A stretch of DNA of 64,000 nucleotides from Misgurnus anguillicaudatus (taxonomy: Eukaryota > Chordata > Actinopteri > Cypriniformes > Cobitidae): the NCBI RefSeq assembly GCF_027580225.2, contig NC_073337.2, positions 12,931,501 through 12,995,500 on the forward strand, given 5' to 3'. Below the pieces are notes generated by a model. It saw nothing but the letters and a program-made list of their open reading frames with translations, had not been told where the DNA came from and searched no databases. This document shows, piece by piece, positions 51,601 through 62,532 of this stretch. Within the stretch, counting starts at the first letter, position 1. Each line of letters begins with the position of its first letter. The position numbers and the translations under genes were made by a program.

Positions 51601-54600
51601 TACATATTATTTCCCTGTGTAGTGTAGGATAATATCATAAAAATTCTAGACTTTTTGAGCACACATGCTAAACTGTTCGCTTTAAATGCTGGCTGAATAG
51701 TTGTCCGTACATGTTAACGTAACATTACCATTTATTCACCGGACACAATTGCATATCGAACATACCTGGGAGACTGAATAGGCTAAATTAACACGACAAG
51801 CCAAATCAAGGTAAAAAATGTCCCGAAGTCATTCCACATCACTGAATCCATTGAATTACATAAATACAGGAGCAGCACAAAGCGGACTCTCGCGGTTGTA
51901 GATGGTAATGGTTTCTCTTGGTTCATATGAAATAATTTTGGCGTATAAGTCGCACCTGACTAGCAGTTCCAGGACCAGCTAAACTATGAAAAAAGTGTGA
52001 CTTATAGTCTGGAAAATACAGTATAGTACATACATATAGCCCTGAATGTTTTGGTCCCTCCCAGTGTTTAAAGTGTGGTTACGGCCTTGGCTAACACAAT
52101 GCTCTACCAAATAAGCTGCAAGAACGCACAACTGGTAAAGCCATGCATTCACAATCAATTATGTATCACAGATGTAAATTGTTTTCATCTGTATATTTTT
52201 TTATCAGAAAGTTTAAGCATCACCCAACAGGACTCTCGGTGGGTTGGGGCCTGGTGGTTGGGATATGTGGTTGCAGGATGTCTGACACTTTTGGCTGCTT
52301 TGCCTTTCTGGTGCCTTCCCCGAGCTCTGCCTGAAATCCCCAAGAGCACTGAGCTAGACCAGCCCTCAAATCAGCACCAACACACAACCAGCATTAAAGA
52401 TATAGCCAAAGGTAAAGCATGTTAACCCTACAAAGATTATAACTTTAATTATTAAAAAATGTAAAAAGTGTGACCTTGTTTAAAATCTCATTATGAGCAT
52501 CAAAGTTTGATTTATTCATTAATTTCAATCTTCAGTCAGTGTTAAAGATATCAAGGTTACATTTTCACATGTTCTTTACATTACATAGGAAGATTTTATG
52601 TAGAAAACAGACAAAAAACTGACAATAGTTGGGTTTTCACAGATAGGGTCACATATTAAATGTAAGAATCATGTCTAAAATTTGTCTATTTCTTGCAGAG
52701 TTTGGTCCATCTCTGAAGCGTTTGCTCTTAAACAAGATCTATTTCCTCTACTTGATTTCCAACCTTATGATGTTTAACGCCTTCGTCATAATTATAACAT
52801 ACGTGCCTAAGTACTTGGAACAGCAGTTTGGACAGAGCACATCCAAAACCAACTTTCTCATAGGTGACAGCTGGTATTTTTCCTCAAAATATCTTCACAT
52901 ATTAACATATGTAAAAAAAAAAAACTAACGTGGTTCATTATCGGCAGGAGTGACTACTATGCCAGCTGTGGCTCTGGGTATTTTTCTGAGTGGGGTGGTG
53001 ATGAAGAAGTTTAAACTTGGTCTTCTGGGCGCCTCCAAAGTGGCTTTCTTTACCTCTATTGCTGGATTTCTATGCACTTTGCCTTACTTTGCTCTCAGCT
53101 GCCAAAATATTGATTTTGCTGGCGTCACAGCTCCCTATCAAAGGTATTTATTTTCATTTCCCTCATACAGATAATTGTATTGTGAAGTTTGAACTTTATT
53201 AAATATAAAAATTAAATATGACCCTGGCTGTGAAATCCATTAAGTCTCATAATCTAATGATGGAGCATCAAAGTTTGATTTCCCCCATTCATTTTTAATC
53301 TTTAATATAACTTTACTCAATCAATATTAAAGATATCAAAATTAAATTTTCACAGAATGTTCTTTACATTATGTAGCATGATTTTATTAACAGTAAATCG
53401 CTAAAAATGACTTTAGCTGGGTTTTTACAGATTGGTCACAAATAGTTGTTAACATTATTAAATGAATGTAATGCGATTCTGTTTCATTATATGTATTGTT
53501 TGTGTGGCAGTTCCATGGATGTTCAAACTATAGATGGTTTACTGTCTTCCTGCAACTCAGCATGTGGTTGCACCGACAGCCAGTGGGATCCAGTGTGTGG
53601 ACAGAATGGCATCACCTACATCTCTCCCTGCCATGCTGGATGTGATTCTACCCATGGCACAGGGCGAAATATGGTGAAATACCCTTTGACATCAAATTCT
53701 ATATGATATCTACAAATTTTATATTTATTTTGTGCATGCAGTACGTGACTATGTCTGTGAAAACCCAACTAAAGTCTTTTGTGATTTAGTGTTATTGACG
53801 TAAAGTCATCCTTCATAATGCATATATAATTCTGACAAAATACAACCTTGATATCTTTAATATCTTATTATTATTTTCAGTATTATAAATATACTTTTAG
53901 TACTTTATCTCAAAATGTATCATTTACAACAATAAACACTTGCAATTTAGTCATTTTAGTCATGCATTCTTGCTTATGCTCTTAATTTAATAACACTGAA
54001 AAAAAAATGCTGCCTAAAATTTGTTTGTTCAATAAACTCAGATTTACAAGTTATTTCAACTTACTATTATTTATCTTGGTTTGGGTAGGGATGTCATTTT
54101 ATGTAAATCTAACCCTAAACCGAAGCGACAATGGTAAGAAAATAGGACAAAACAGTTGAGTAACCAATCTGTGAGAATGCCACGGAAAAGAAAGTGGAGC
54201 AAAAAGTTCTGTGACTATGCCACGGAAATATGCGGAGATCCGTGAGAATGCCACGGAAAAATTAGCAAAAAATTCTGTGACTATGCCACGGAAATTCGTG
54301 AGATCAGGTTGCATATTTGCAAAAAAGTATTTTCATTATCGACGTGAACAAGGCAAGCAAACCAAGCAATTGCTTGGGGCCCCGAGCTGGCCTGGGGCCC
54401 CAAGACAACTACTGGTTCAGAATAAAATACAACAACAAACTGTGTGAGCGCCCCTTTGATAGTCAATGCAGTAAAGTGCAATGACATTGTTATCGGGATC
54501 CCCCTCAAGAGGGCCCCTCTCAGTAGTCGCTGACAGCAGCCAGCCAACCACATGATCTCTGCTGTCCTCTGCTATCAAGTCCAACTAAATTCTATTTAAG

Positions 54601-56612
54601 CTGATAAAAGTCCGTTTTACTGTCATTGTAAACCGTTTTCATTTATATAAAGTGTGGGTAAACTTAAACTGTATGGCTATGCTGTGGTTCCTGTAGGCTT
54701 TGCGTGCATGTGGGGGGCCTCCATGTCCATTTTGCTTGGGGCCCCCAAATTGCTTCAAACGGCCCTGGACGTGATATATTGTCCAGGCTAGTTATCATCA
54801 TTCTGTGGCCTATAGTCTGCCAGGAACCTCAAGATGAGACAAAACAAATGAAAAAATCATGTTTGCATTTAAGATGCAGCAGTAAAATCTCAGTCACATT
54901 TGGGGGATATAAAATGCTATAAAACATAGAAACAATTTAAAGTAAATTTTGAGCTTTTTAAGTTTCTACATTTTCTGTTCTTGCCTGTTTTTAAGCAGAT
55001 AATACAAAAATAATACAATAAATGTTTCAAATAGTACGACTAGATATACATTTACGCATTCATCCAAAAGTGACTTGCAGTGCAAGCTATACATTTCCAT
55101 CAGCATGTTTCTTTGGTATCAAACCCATGACCTTTTGTTAACCCACTCTGCAAATTGAGCTACAGGAACACATGTATTAAATGATTCATCCGTCACCCAG
55201 ATATCAATAAAGTTTTACATTTATTGCACGTGTCTGTGTTTGTTTCCTCAGACTTTCCATGAATGTTCGTGTGTCAAGAGCTGGGCTCCGAATGCAGGAA
55301 ACTCATCGGCAGCATTGGGACAGTGTTCACGAGAGAGCAACTGTGCTAAAATGTTTTACATCTTTCTGGCACTTCAGTCTGTCAGCTTCTTTGTGTACTG
55401 CCTGGGCAGCACTCCTATCTTCATCATCTCACTGAGGTTCTGATTAATTCATTTACGTTACTGTTACTCAATGGTTAATCCTGGCTGACTTTACATTTCA
55501 ATTAGAAATAAGTTGAAGGTATTAACTAGATGTAATAATTGTATGTGAGTTGCTATTGTTGTGGCGAGTCTTTACTCTCTCAGAAAGAAATCTCTTGAAA
55601 CCGAAGTTTCAGGTGCTTACACAAGATTTGTTGTTTCAACTTAATAAAGAAAAGTGTGACTTTGTGGGACCCAGAAGTGGGTCCCAACCTGCAGTTTGAA
55701 AACCTCTGCCGTACACAATGTTTGCCTTAACATGTAATTAAGCAATTAAATAGCATTTGGGAAGAACAGGTCATTGCAGACATACATAGAAAATGGTTTA
55801 TGCATTATATGTTGAGCTTACTGTATGTTCTTACAGGTCCGTGGAGCCTGAACTAAAGTCTCTCTCTGTTGGGATGTTACTGCTTGTTTTAAGAGTCTTG
55901 GGTGAGTTACTTAAAATCTCACAAAATTAAAAAAAAAATTAATATGAGAAAAAATAATACACTTTAAATATTGTTTATAACTGCAGAGCTCCGAGTTCTG
56001 TTTTTTCACACATAGAATTCATATTAAGATCTGAAACAGCATTGTTTTCAATTTCATTCTGTTAAAGGTGGCATACCTGCACCCATTTATTTTGGCGCAC
56101 TTATTGACTCTACCTGTCTGAAATGGGGCAATAGAAAATGTGGTGGAAGAGGGGCGTGCAGAATATACGACATTCATACTTTCAGGTGAGCAGACAAAGA
56201 CAGAGCAATTTTTATGGTGCATCTGCAAGAAAAATAAATGTCAGTGTTTTTATAAACCAAAGTGGAAATGTTTGATGCAGTATAAAATTTGAAAAGCAAA
56301 AATATAATTAAACATTTAAAAAACATATAAATGTACAAATATAGTGCTCTTATGAATGCAATTCATGCAAATTCAACCTTTTTTTCTCTCTTCAGGATGC
56401 TGTTTCTTGGACTGGTCGCCTGTTTGCGGGTCTTTGGTTACGCTTTGTTTTGGATAGCGATCACATACATTAAAAAAAAGGAACAAGCCGAACAATCCGT
56501 AGAACTCCAGAAACCAGCGGTGTGTGATCCAGATCTGGAGGAGGCTTTAAATCAATCCTCTGCCGAGGACAATCATGAGGTCCAGAAAGCTCTAAAGGAG
56601 GAGTTTTTATGA
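42627..56612 (+). CDS. Oatp1-family organic anion transporter (gene C)
   Basis: Coding exons: 42627-42737, 48692-48833, 49056-49188, 49274-49380, 49476-49628, 51012-51110, 52208-52411, 52699-52863, 52948-53143, 53511-53673, 55252-55436, 55837-55901, 56068-56185, 56396-56612 (TGA). The product is 685 aa in one open frame. Marks: [31 protein letters not shown], signature DSRWVGAWW (about 257-265), a Kazal-like extracellular core (about 451-505; CGC, PVC, HAGC, HECSC) with 11 cysteines as in genes A and B, and [10 protein letters not shown]. The start ATG at 42627 is followed by three further in-frame ATGs; the first gives a 37-residue N-terminus similar in length to gene B. Intron 1 (5.95 kb) has a GC donor (CTAAAG then gcaaga) and is filled by mobile elements. 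The acidic tail ends EEFL. It is the most diverged of the three in TM10-TM12 ([19 protein letters not shown]). It is an OATP1 member, but I cannot choose a subfamily. Confidence 0.9.
43343..43628. repeat. 286-bp hairpin MITE with TTAA flanks
   Basis: TTAA at both ends (43343-43346, 43625-43628) is followed by inverted aggaacagtatgtagga-type ends (right: ttacatactgttcct). Inside are repeats of the phrase 'ggctacaactggtactgcaatcacacaact'-type units at about 43366-43440. It is in intron 1 of gene C. Confidence 0.65.
43830..46069 (+). mobile_element. Degenerate DIRS-like retroelement (RT, RNase H and tyrosine recombinase remnants)
   Basis: In changing frames the + strand encodes recognisable pieces in DIRS order. 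The reverse transcriptase fragments include [22 protein letters not shown] and the catalytic box [12 protein letters not shown] (about 44147-44182), with YLGMELD following. An RNase H-like region lies at about 44570-44900 ([39 protein letters not shown]). Near 45412-45530 is [13 protein letters not shown] sequence followed by DICRAVGW, the His-x-x-Arg part of a tyrosine recombinase, which distinguishes DIRS elements from LTR retrotransposons. Many stops and frameshifts make it dead. Terminal repeats are not resolved. It lies in intron 1 of gene C. Confidence 0.75.
46078..48456. mobile_element. hAT-like non-autonomous transposon with perfect 8-bp target duplication
   Basis: Termini CAGTGTTGGGG (46078) and CCCCAACACTG (to 48456) are inverted, and subterminal gttac-rich repeats occur at both ends. 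The flanks are identical 8-mers, CATGTCAC, at 46070-46077 and 48457-48464, as expected for hAT transposition. No transposase frame is recognisable in the 2.4 kb; the open frames at 47003-47314 (minus) and 48009-48272 (plus) have no motif I know. A nested hairpin MITE is at 46393-46745. Confidence 0.8.
46393..46745. repeat. Nested hairpin MITE inside the hAT-like element
   Basis: Arms are inverted over about 170 bp each: tagttcgcccaaaaattaaa at the left against tttttgggtgaactgtccct at the right, with aatgtctttgttct and its complement aacaaagata inside. The right end reads TTAA. A half-copy of the same family lies at 32786-33000 in gene B. Confidence 0.65.
51338..52022. repeat. 'tataagtcgca' repeat carrying a cagggttcccac fragment
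   Basis: The left part has gtataagtcactccggtgtataagtcgcag-type sequence at 51341-51370. The right end is gacttatagtctggaaaatacagta (51999-52023), an inverted relative. The interior contains a fragment related to the 35599 element (cagggttcccacgggtcctt, 51449-51468). It fills intron 6 of gene C. Confidence 0.55.
55049..55169 (-). repeat. tRNA-derived SINE fragment, same family as 1090-1242
   Basis: On the minus strand it carries a tRNA-like TGTAGCTCAATTTGCAGAGT A-box region and a GGTTTGATACC B-box. On the plus strand it has cattcatccaaaagtgactt, shared with 1120-1138. It lies in intron 10 of gene C, 80 bp before exon 11. Confidence 0.55.
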
Positions 56613-59600
56613 TGCATTGATACACATAATATTTTTTTTTGTGTATAGTTGTTTTTGCTCATTATAGACGGTTTCATCAGCAACAACATAATGATTTTGT
56701 GGCACAAAGTTAACTTTCACTAGACTAGCAAAGAACCAGAATCCCTCTAGATTATTTCTGATAACATGCTTAATTAATAACTAATAAAGTAAATTACCTC
56801 AGTTTAAATCATAGTTAAAGCATATCAACTACTATACTGAGCAATTATTGTACAATGTATAATGTTACAATGTTAGCTACAGATCTTTGAATTCTTGCTT
56901 GGCTGTCAAGCCTCTCTTCGTACAGCAGTGATCCATGCTCGCCATCTCCCCTGGTCTTTAGGAAACCAAAACATTTTTACAATAGTCAACATTTGAAGTG
57001 GATAAAGTTCATGTAAAGTTGTACCAAGACAAGAACGTGTATTGAGTATTGGCTTTTATCCAATATATAATCATTTATGAAAGATTTCATTTGGTCCACT
57101 TTAAATGTTGACTAGCCTCTTAAACCCTGAGGACCCTGTCCCGGGTCCAAAATTTAGTATTTTGACTCAATATAAAATATTCTTTTAATCTTTAATGGTC
57201 CCTCATGGACCCCAGTAACACATATGAGATACTGTTTGAAAGCTTAGAGTCTCTACTTTCATCACTTTGACATATCTTTTACTGTAAGAAAGTTATTTAC
57301 ACTTAATTTACACTATCACCCCCCCCCATATTTTTTATATCATTTAATTTTCACATATTTCATATTTTTCAAATATGACAAACATGGGAAAGTCTTATAT
57401 CAAATGAAAGCTCTCATTCTCAGGAATAAGGCTACAGTGTTCTCAACACATATCCAACAATCGTCAAATGAATAATGAGGTAAAAAATGGTCTTTTGTAA
57501 ACATATGTGAAACTTGAGTGTGAACTGCCTCAGATAGCACATATAGCCACAAATGATACACCATCTTTTATCTTAGGTCCTACTCTAAACAATGAATCCA
57601 TTCACAGCATTTTCTTAGGTTGTGTGCATGAATAATCCCTTGCTATTTATTATATGTGCAAAAAAAAAAAAATTATATTTATATGAAAAATGTATTTTCA
57701 CATCCGTCAGTAAAATGAGAATAACTTTTGAATGCGACATGCTAAAGAGTTCATTTTTTTTTGGGTGCTGCTGCTAACAACCAGAACTGTCTGCAGTCTG
57801 CTAGAGCACCCAGAACCAGAGTTATACACTATCAAAGACAGTATTTACAACATAAAAAAAGAAAATTTGGTGTTTTATCATATGAAAAACAACATAAATA
57901 ACACTATTTGTCACAAACAGCAGCTTTTTATGTAACTTTAAAGGGTTTTCTTTAAAATGATATAAAGAAATTGCATTTATTCCACTGTATGTGGTTATGG
58001 GAGCACTTCAAATGTTTTTAGGCAGAAATTGTATACAAAAAGGGTATTATTCCTTCATTCAGTTGGAGTAAAATAACTTTTGGATAGATTATGATAGAGA
58101 AATAAATCCTTTTTCCTCTGTAAGCTGACAATTGCTGGAATCATGCTAAGGCACCCAGGGCCAGAGTTATACACTTTCAAATAAAAACTTTAGAAAACAA
58201 AACATCAAAAAGCGCCTATTTATTTTTGTGTTTATTAGAGGACTGACATCACATACAACCATGTTTAGCACTTTCAACAGTGTTTTATGTAATTTCAAAG
58301 GGTTTCCTGTAAAATGATACCAAACTTTTGTATGTAAACCTCTGCATGTGGGTATGGGAAGCTTTTTGAAATTGGGTAGGCCAGATCCAGGCGAAAATCC
58401 CCAAAATAGCTTCAGGGTGGAAGAAGCTAGTATATTTTTCGACAAGGTATTTGTTCCAGAGGTCACTTTAGTCACAAGTCAGATCGATAAACAAGCAAAG
58501 ACCGGAAGTTTTGAACTTCGGTCTGGCCACGTAAATGTCATAACATGCGTGCTATCGATGAAACCGTCTAAAATGCCAATATTAAAATTGAGAAAACATT
58601 AAATGTGTTTAATTAAAAATATATTTTTTAAATGGTGAGCTTGTAAAAGTTTTTATTTTTGTAAAAACAAAAAAATATTACTTTTATACTTTTTTTAAGT
58701 ATTACAAATATTTTTACAAATTAAAAACAAACTATACATGCAATAATTATGAATATTAAAAAATTTATGTTCAACTTTTTTTTTGTGAGAATTTTGTGCT
58801 TTGTATACCATCTTTCATGAGGTATGCAGTTTTATAAACAACCCTGTTTTGCTACATACTCTAGTAAAGCAATTCCAGCATTGGATGTGACATTTGCAGT
58901 CAACACTTAAAATAAATTTTCTAAGAGAATGCATTCATTACCAACATTGAACTGTTTATATTTTCCTAATCCCTTGATAAAATTGTCTACATTTTGTTTT
59001 AATTGAGGAAAATATCCAGATGACAAAGTGACGCACATTTTTGGGAAGCAACATCCTTTGTAGGATTTCTGTGAATTGAAATGCACAAACCAAAAGCAAT
59101 AATACCCAACAAATGGAGAAGGGATGGCTCCTCAAAGAACATATAATATTTATTTTAATTAAATTGCAGTATGCGCATTTATGAGGAAGAACATTATGGA
59201 TGTGAAGTTTCTTTTCTCTGTTATGGACGTGACCATTCTGAAATTGGCACTATGAAAAATAATAAAAAATGTTTTACAAACTTAAAAAGAGACTGTAGGT
59301 ATTTAAACCATACATGGTTAAAAACGTTACCTTTCATGATAAGGTTGCCCAGTACATACAGTATATAAATATCTACAGTATACATTTGCTAATGCAAATT
59401 ATGCTTTTGAGATGTAATGTATACATTACAACACATGGTGGCAGTATATTTCAATAAAGCAATGTACAGTAAGTGTCAGTCTTTCTAGTGTAACAAATAA
59501 AATAATAGGATAGTAGCTACATATGCAAAATCACACTGGGTTTGTGATCCTTCATACAATAGCCAGATTCTTTCTGCAACACGTTTCATTAATAAAATAT

Positions 59601-60013
59601 TACATTAGCTGATGTTATTTCATAGTTTTAAAGTAAACTTCTGTTATATGAGTCTAATTTATCACAGCACAATGCAGTATCTTTAGGGACACCCACGCCA
59701 ATGTAATGACATTTATATATTTTTAAATAAAAAACCTATTGAAAAAGCTTTTTGATTAATTCTTATTAAAGAATGAATCCAGAAATTGACATTAATAGCC
59801 GTGAATGTAAAGTAAAATGTGTTTATTTTTGTTTTTTAATCACTCATCTATAAATTTTATGAGGTGATGACAGTGGTGATGATGACGAAGGTAGTGACGA
59901 GTGTGTACATCACTTCTGACCCACACTGTGAGTTTGAATTCTTCAAGCTAACCCCCGTGTCCAAACACCCCTGATATTGGGTAGAAATGCAGGGCTATAT
60001 TTGGAGGAGTGTG
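56613..60013. other. Intergenic region between gene C and iapp
   Basis: It holds the gene C 3' UTR (AATAAA at 56783-56788), the 56664-58575 repeat and AT-rich DNA from 58600 to 60000. Near 59818-59830 is TGTTTATTTTTG, a forkhead-type site, and several TAAT cores lie upstream of iapp. No additional gene is supported. Confidence 0.5.
56664..58575. repeat. 1.9-kb element with 'tagacggtttcatc' inverted ends
   Basis: Left end tagacggtttcatcagcaa (56666) and right end cgatgaaaccgtcta (to 58570) are inverted and relate it to the copies at 31443-31740 and 7596-7850. The interior repeats phrases twice, such as GAGTTATACACT with TCAAA following and TGTATGTGG/TGCATGTGGGTATGGGA. This suggests internal duplication rather than coding sequence. 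I see no transposase. Confidence 0.5.
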
Positions 60014-60139
60014 ATGACATCACAAGTGTCTGAGGGTAGGAGCCTATAACAGAGGGGATGGAGTGAGTGTATGTGTGAACAACATCGAAACATCAGTACC
60101 TTTTCAAGTTGCTGTCCACTGGTTTAAAAACTGTTGTTG
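60014..60139 (+). promoter_or_regulatory. iapp: Candidate iapp promoter and first non-coding exon
   Basis: A CRE-like TGACATCA (60014-60021) and a TATA-like CTATAA (60044-60049) precede a stretch ending in a strong donor (TTGTTG then gtgagt, exon end 60139). The next acceptor (ttgctttag, 60417-60425) opens the signal-peptide exon. This matches the non-coding first exon of mammalian IAPP. Motif functions are inferred. Confidence 0.5.
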
Positions 60140-60443
60140 GTGAGTACTTTTATTCTTTACATAAAAACTGTAAACTTTCGATTGACCATTAGGCTCAACA
60201 TCACTCGCTGTATGAGAAATAACTTAGAAAATTTTGTAACATCACATTATCAGAATTAAAAAAAAAAATCAGCAATTAAATAGCAGAAAAGTGTGTGTTC
60301 CTATAGCGTAGTTAATTGAGCTTTGCATTGACTGTCAATCTAATGCGTTCGATTTCTAGAGATGAACAGAAATATTTATATTATCTGTAATTAAATGAAT
60401 AATGCTCTTTTTTCTTTTGCTTTAGAATATTGATATATCTGCC

Positions 60444-62532
60444 ATGTATCATCTAAAGCTGCCTGTCCAGGTTGTGCTCTTCTTTGTGATATTGCATTGT
60501 GTTGCCACAGTTCCTCATAATAGGTAAGTCTTCTGATTTTCCATTGTATAAAGAAAATATTTTTTGTTATCTGATACACTCTTAAAAATGAATGTGCTTT
60601 ACGAATGAAGTGCTTAGTGGTTCCATAAAGAACCTTTAACATCCAAGGAACCTTTTTGTTTCACAGGTATAAAAATTATGAATTTATAAAATTATAATTA
60701 ATTATATAAAGGTAAAAAATGTTTTTAAAGGTTTTAGAGAAACCAGAAATGGTTCTATTGCATTGCTGTGAAGAACCTTTCAAGCACCTTTATTTTTAAG
60801 AGTGTAGTAACTTGTATTCAGTTCTTTCAATTTAACATATTCAATTCAGAGTATTCAATATTTTCAGTAATGTTAAATATGCTTGACTGACATACCACCT
60901 ATTAATTTCGATGGTTGTTTTTAGGTTATTTGAATAAACATTTTTACAGTGTGTAGTCTATAGGGATTCACCGATACAAAAACTCTGAAAATACATGACT
61001 TGGTTGGGTAAAATATGTTTTTTTAAACCAACAGTTGGGTTTGTCCACCATGGGTTTAAACAACCCAGTGAATTTTTAGTGTAGAATATTCAATTCAGTT
61101 TTGACTAGTCTCCTAAAGATAAAAGTGTTAATACCATTTTTGGTTGCTCACATAAACTTTTGGTCAAGATTCCTAAAAGAAAATTACATTTTTAGAGTAC
61201 CACAGTTTGATGCACTCTGAATTAAAAACATTTTAATTTCTTTACAAATGCATTACATTTTTTAAAGGATAAGTATATGATTGAAACTGGATATTTTAGA
61301 GCTTTGGTGAATTTACAATTCTAAAATGTAAAAAAATGATAATGTATGTGTATGCAAACTTTTTGCACTCTTAGAAAGATAGGTACAAAAGCTGTCACTG
61401 TGGTGGTACCTTTTCAGAAAGTACACATTTAAAAAGTGCTTACAAACTTATAAATGTATATTAAGGTACATATCGTATGTGTACTGCATATATTAGGACC
61501 TTTTTAAATGGTACCGTCCCAGTGTTAACTTGTTTAGCATTTATTTCAGAGATTGTAAAGTTAACTATACACTACACTGTACACAATGTAGCCAGGTTAA
61601 TTAAATTATATTACATTATATTTTGAATAATTATCAATAATAAATACAACCTATTTAGATACACGTTTTAAAGTATAAGTTTACATGAGATAGTCAATAT
61701 TTTGGTAGATATAACAAGTGTGTAAGAAAAGTTTGAACACTGTAAAAAATACTTTGCTGCCTTGAAATTTTTTGTTGAATCGGCTCAGATTTACAAGTCA
61801 TGTCAAAAGAGATGAGTTGTCACAACTTATCAAATAAAGTTGAGAAAAGTCAAGTTATAACAACTCACCTGTAGTTATAACAACTCATCTCTAGTCAAGA
61901 TAAATAATAGTAAGTTGAAATGACTTGTAAATCTAAGTTGATTCAACAAAAAATTTTAAGGCAGCAAAGTATTTTTTACAGTGAATGTATAAGTGTCATA
62001 GACAGACAATCTATAAGCAGCACTGGATGAGAGGATGCTTTGTGGCCTCTTCTTGTCGACAGGTTCTTCCTCTCATCTAATGACAAGGAAGATGACTTGC
62101 GAGAGGGCGATGGCTGGCTGGACACAGATCTGTCTAATAATCCCTTTGTGAGTTTCATGGGACCACGTCCACAAAGAGGGCTGACTGCACTCAACAGGTA
62201 CTAGGGCTAAATACTTGACATCAATGGCATTTTCAAATTTAACATAAATCCTACAAATATTAATGCTTTAGCAAACTATTGCACACACAATTTTTTGTAA
62301 TGTTGTCCAATTGTTTGCAAATTATAAGTCTAACTAACTCTCTGAACTACCCCACAGTCATCATATAGAAAAAAGGAAGTGCAATACAGCCACTTGTGTC
62401 ACTCAGAGATTAGCAGATTTCCTGGTCCGATCCAGCAACACCATCGGCACCGTCTATGCGCCAACCAACGTGGGATCCAGCGCTTATGGCAAAAGAGACC
62501 TCCTTCAGCCATCCATTTATGTACCCTTCTAG
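60444..62532 (+). CDS. iapp: Islet amyloid polypeptide (amylin) precursor
   Basis: Coding exons: 60444-60523, 62063-62197, 62358-62532 (TAG). The precursor is 129 aa: a hydrophobic signal peptide ([17 protein letters not shown]), a long N-terminal propeptide, a KR cleavage site, a 37-residue hormone and then GKR (amidation plus cleavage) and an 11-residue C-terminal peptide ending IYVPF. The hormone begins [17 protein letters not shown], nearly identical to mammalian amylin, with the Cys2-Cys7 ring. The peptide is co-secreted with insulin from beta cells and acts on calcitonin-receptor/RAMP complexes. All introns are GT-AG. The middle exon (135 bases, phase 2 at both ends) has no counterpart in the three-exon mammalian gene and lengthens the precursor from about 89 to 129 residues. 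IAPP follows SLCO1 genes in mammals too. Identity is certain; propeptide processing is inferred. Confidence 0.96.
60576..60805. repeat. 'cactcttaaaaat' hairpin MITE in iapp intron
   Basis: Ends acactcttaaaaatgaatg / atttttaagagtgt are inverted, and interior 'aagaacctttaa' and 'ggttct' phrases repeat in both orientations. A decayed relative follows iapp at about 62932-63178. Confidence 0.65.
61738..61983. repeat. 246-bp hairpin MITE (CACTGTAAAAAATACTTTGC family), intact copy
   Basis: Perfect 20-bp inverted ends cactgtaaaaaatactttgc / gcaaagtattttttacagtg and matching arms (tttacaagtcatgtca / tgacttgtaaatct) are present. It ends 80 bp before the middle coding exon of iapp. It is the uninterrupted reference for the enlarged copy at 18624-19353. 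Confidence 0.75.
62377..62487 (+). other. iapp: Mature amylin peptide coding segment
   Basis: The 37 codons run from the Lys after the KR site to the Tyr before GKR (62488-62496). Compared with the human peptide known to me, residues 20-29 read [10 protein letters not shown]. Phe23 is replaced by Ile and Pro is at position 29. Position 18 is Arg rather than His. Confidence 0.9.
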
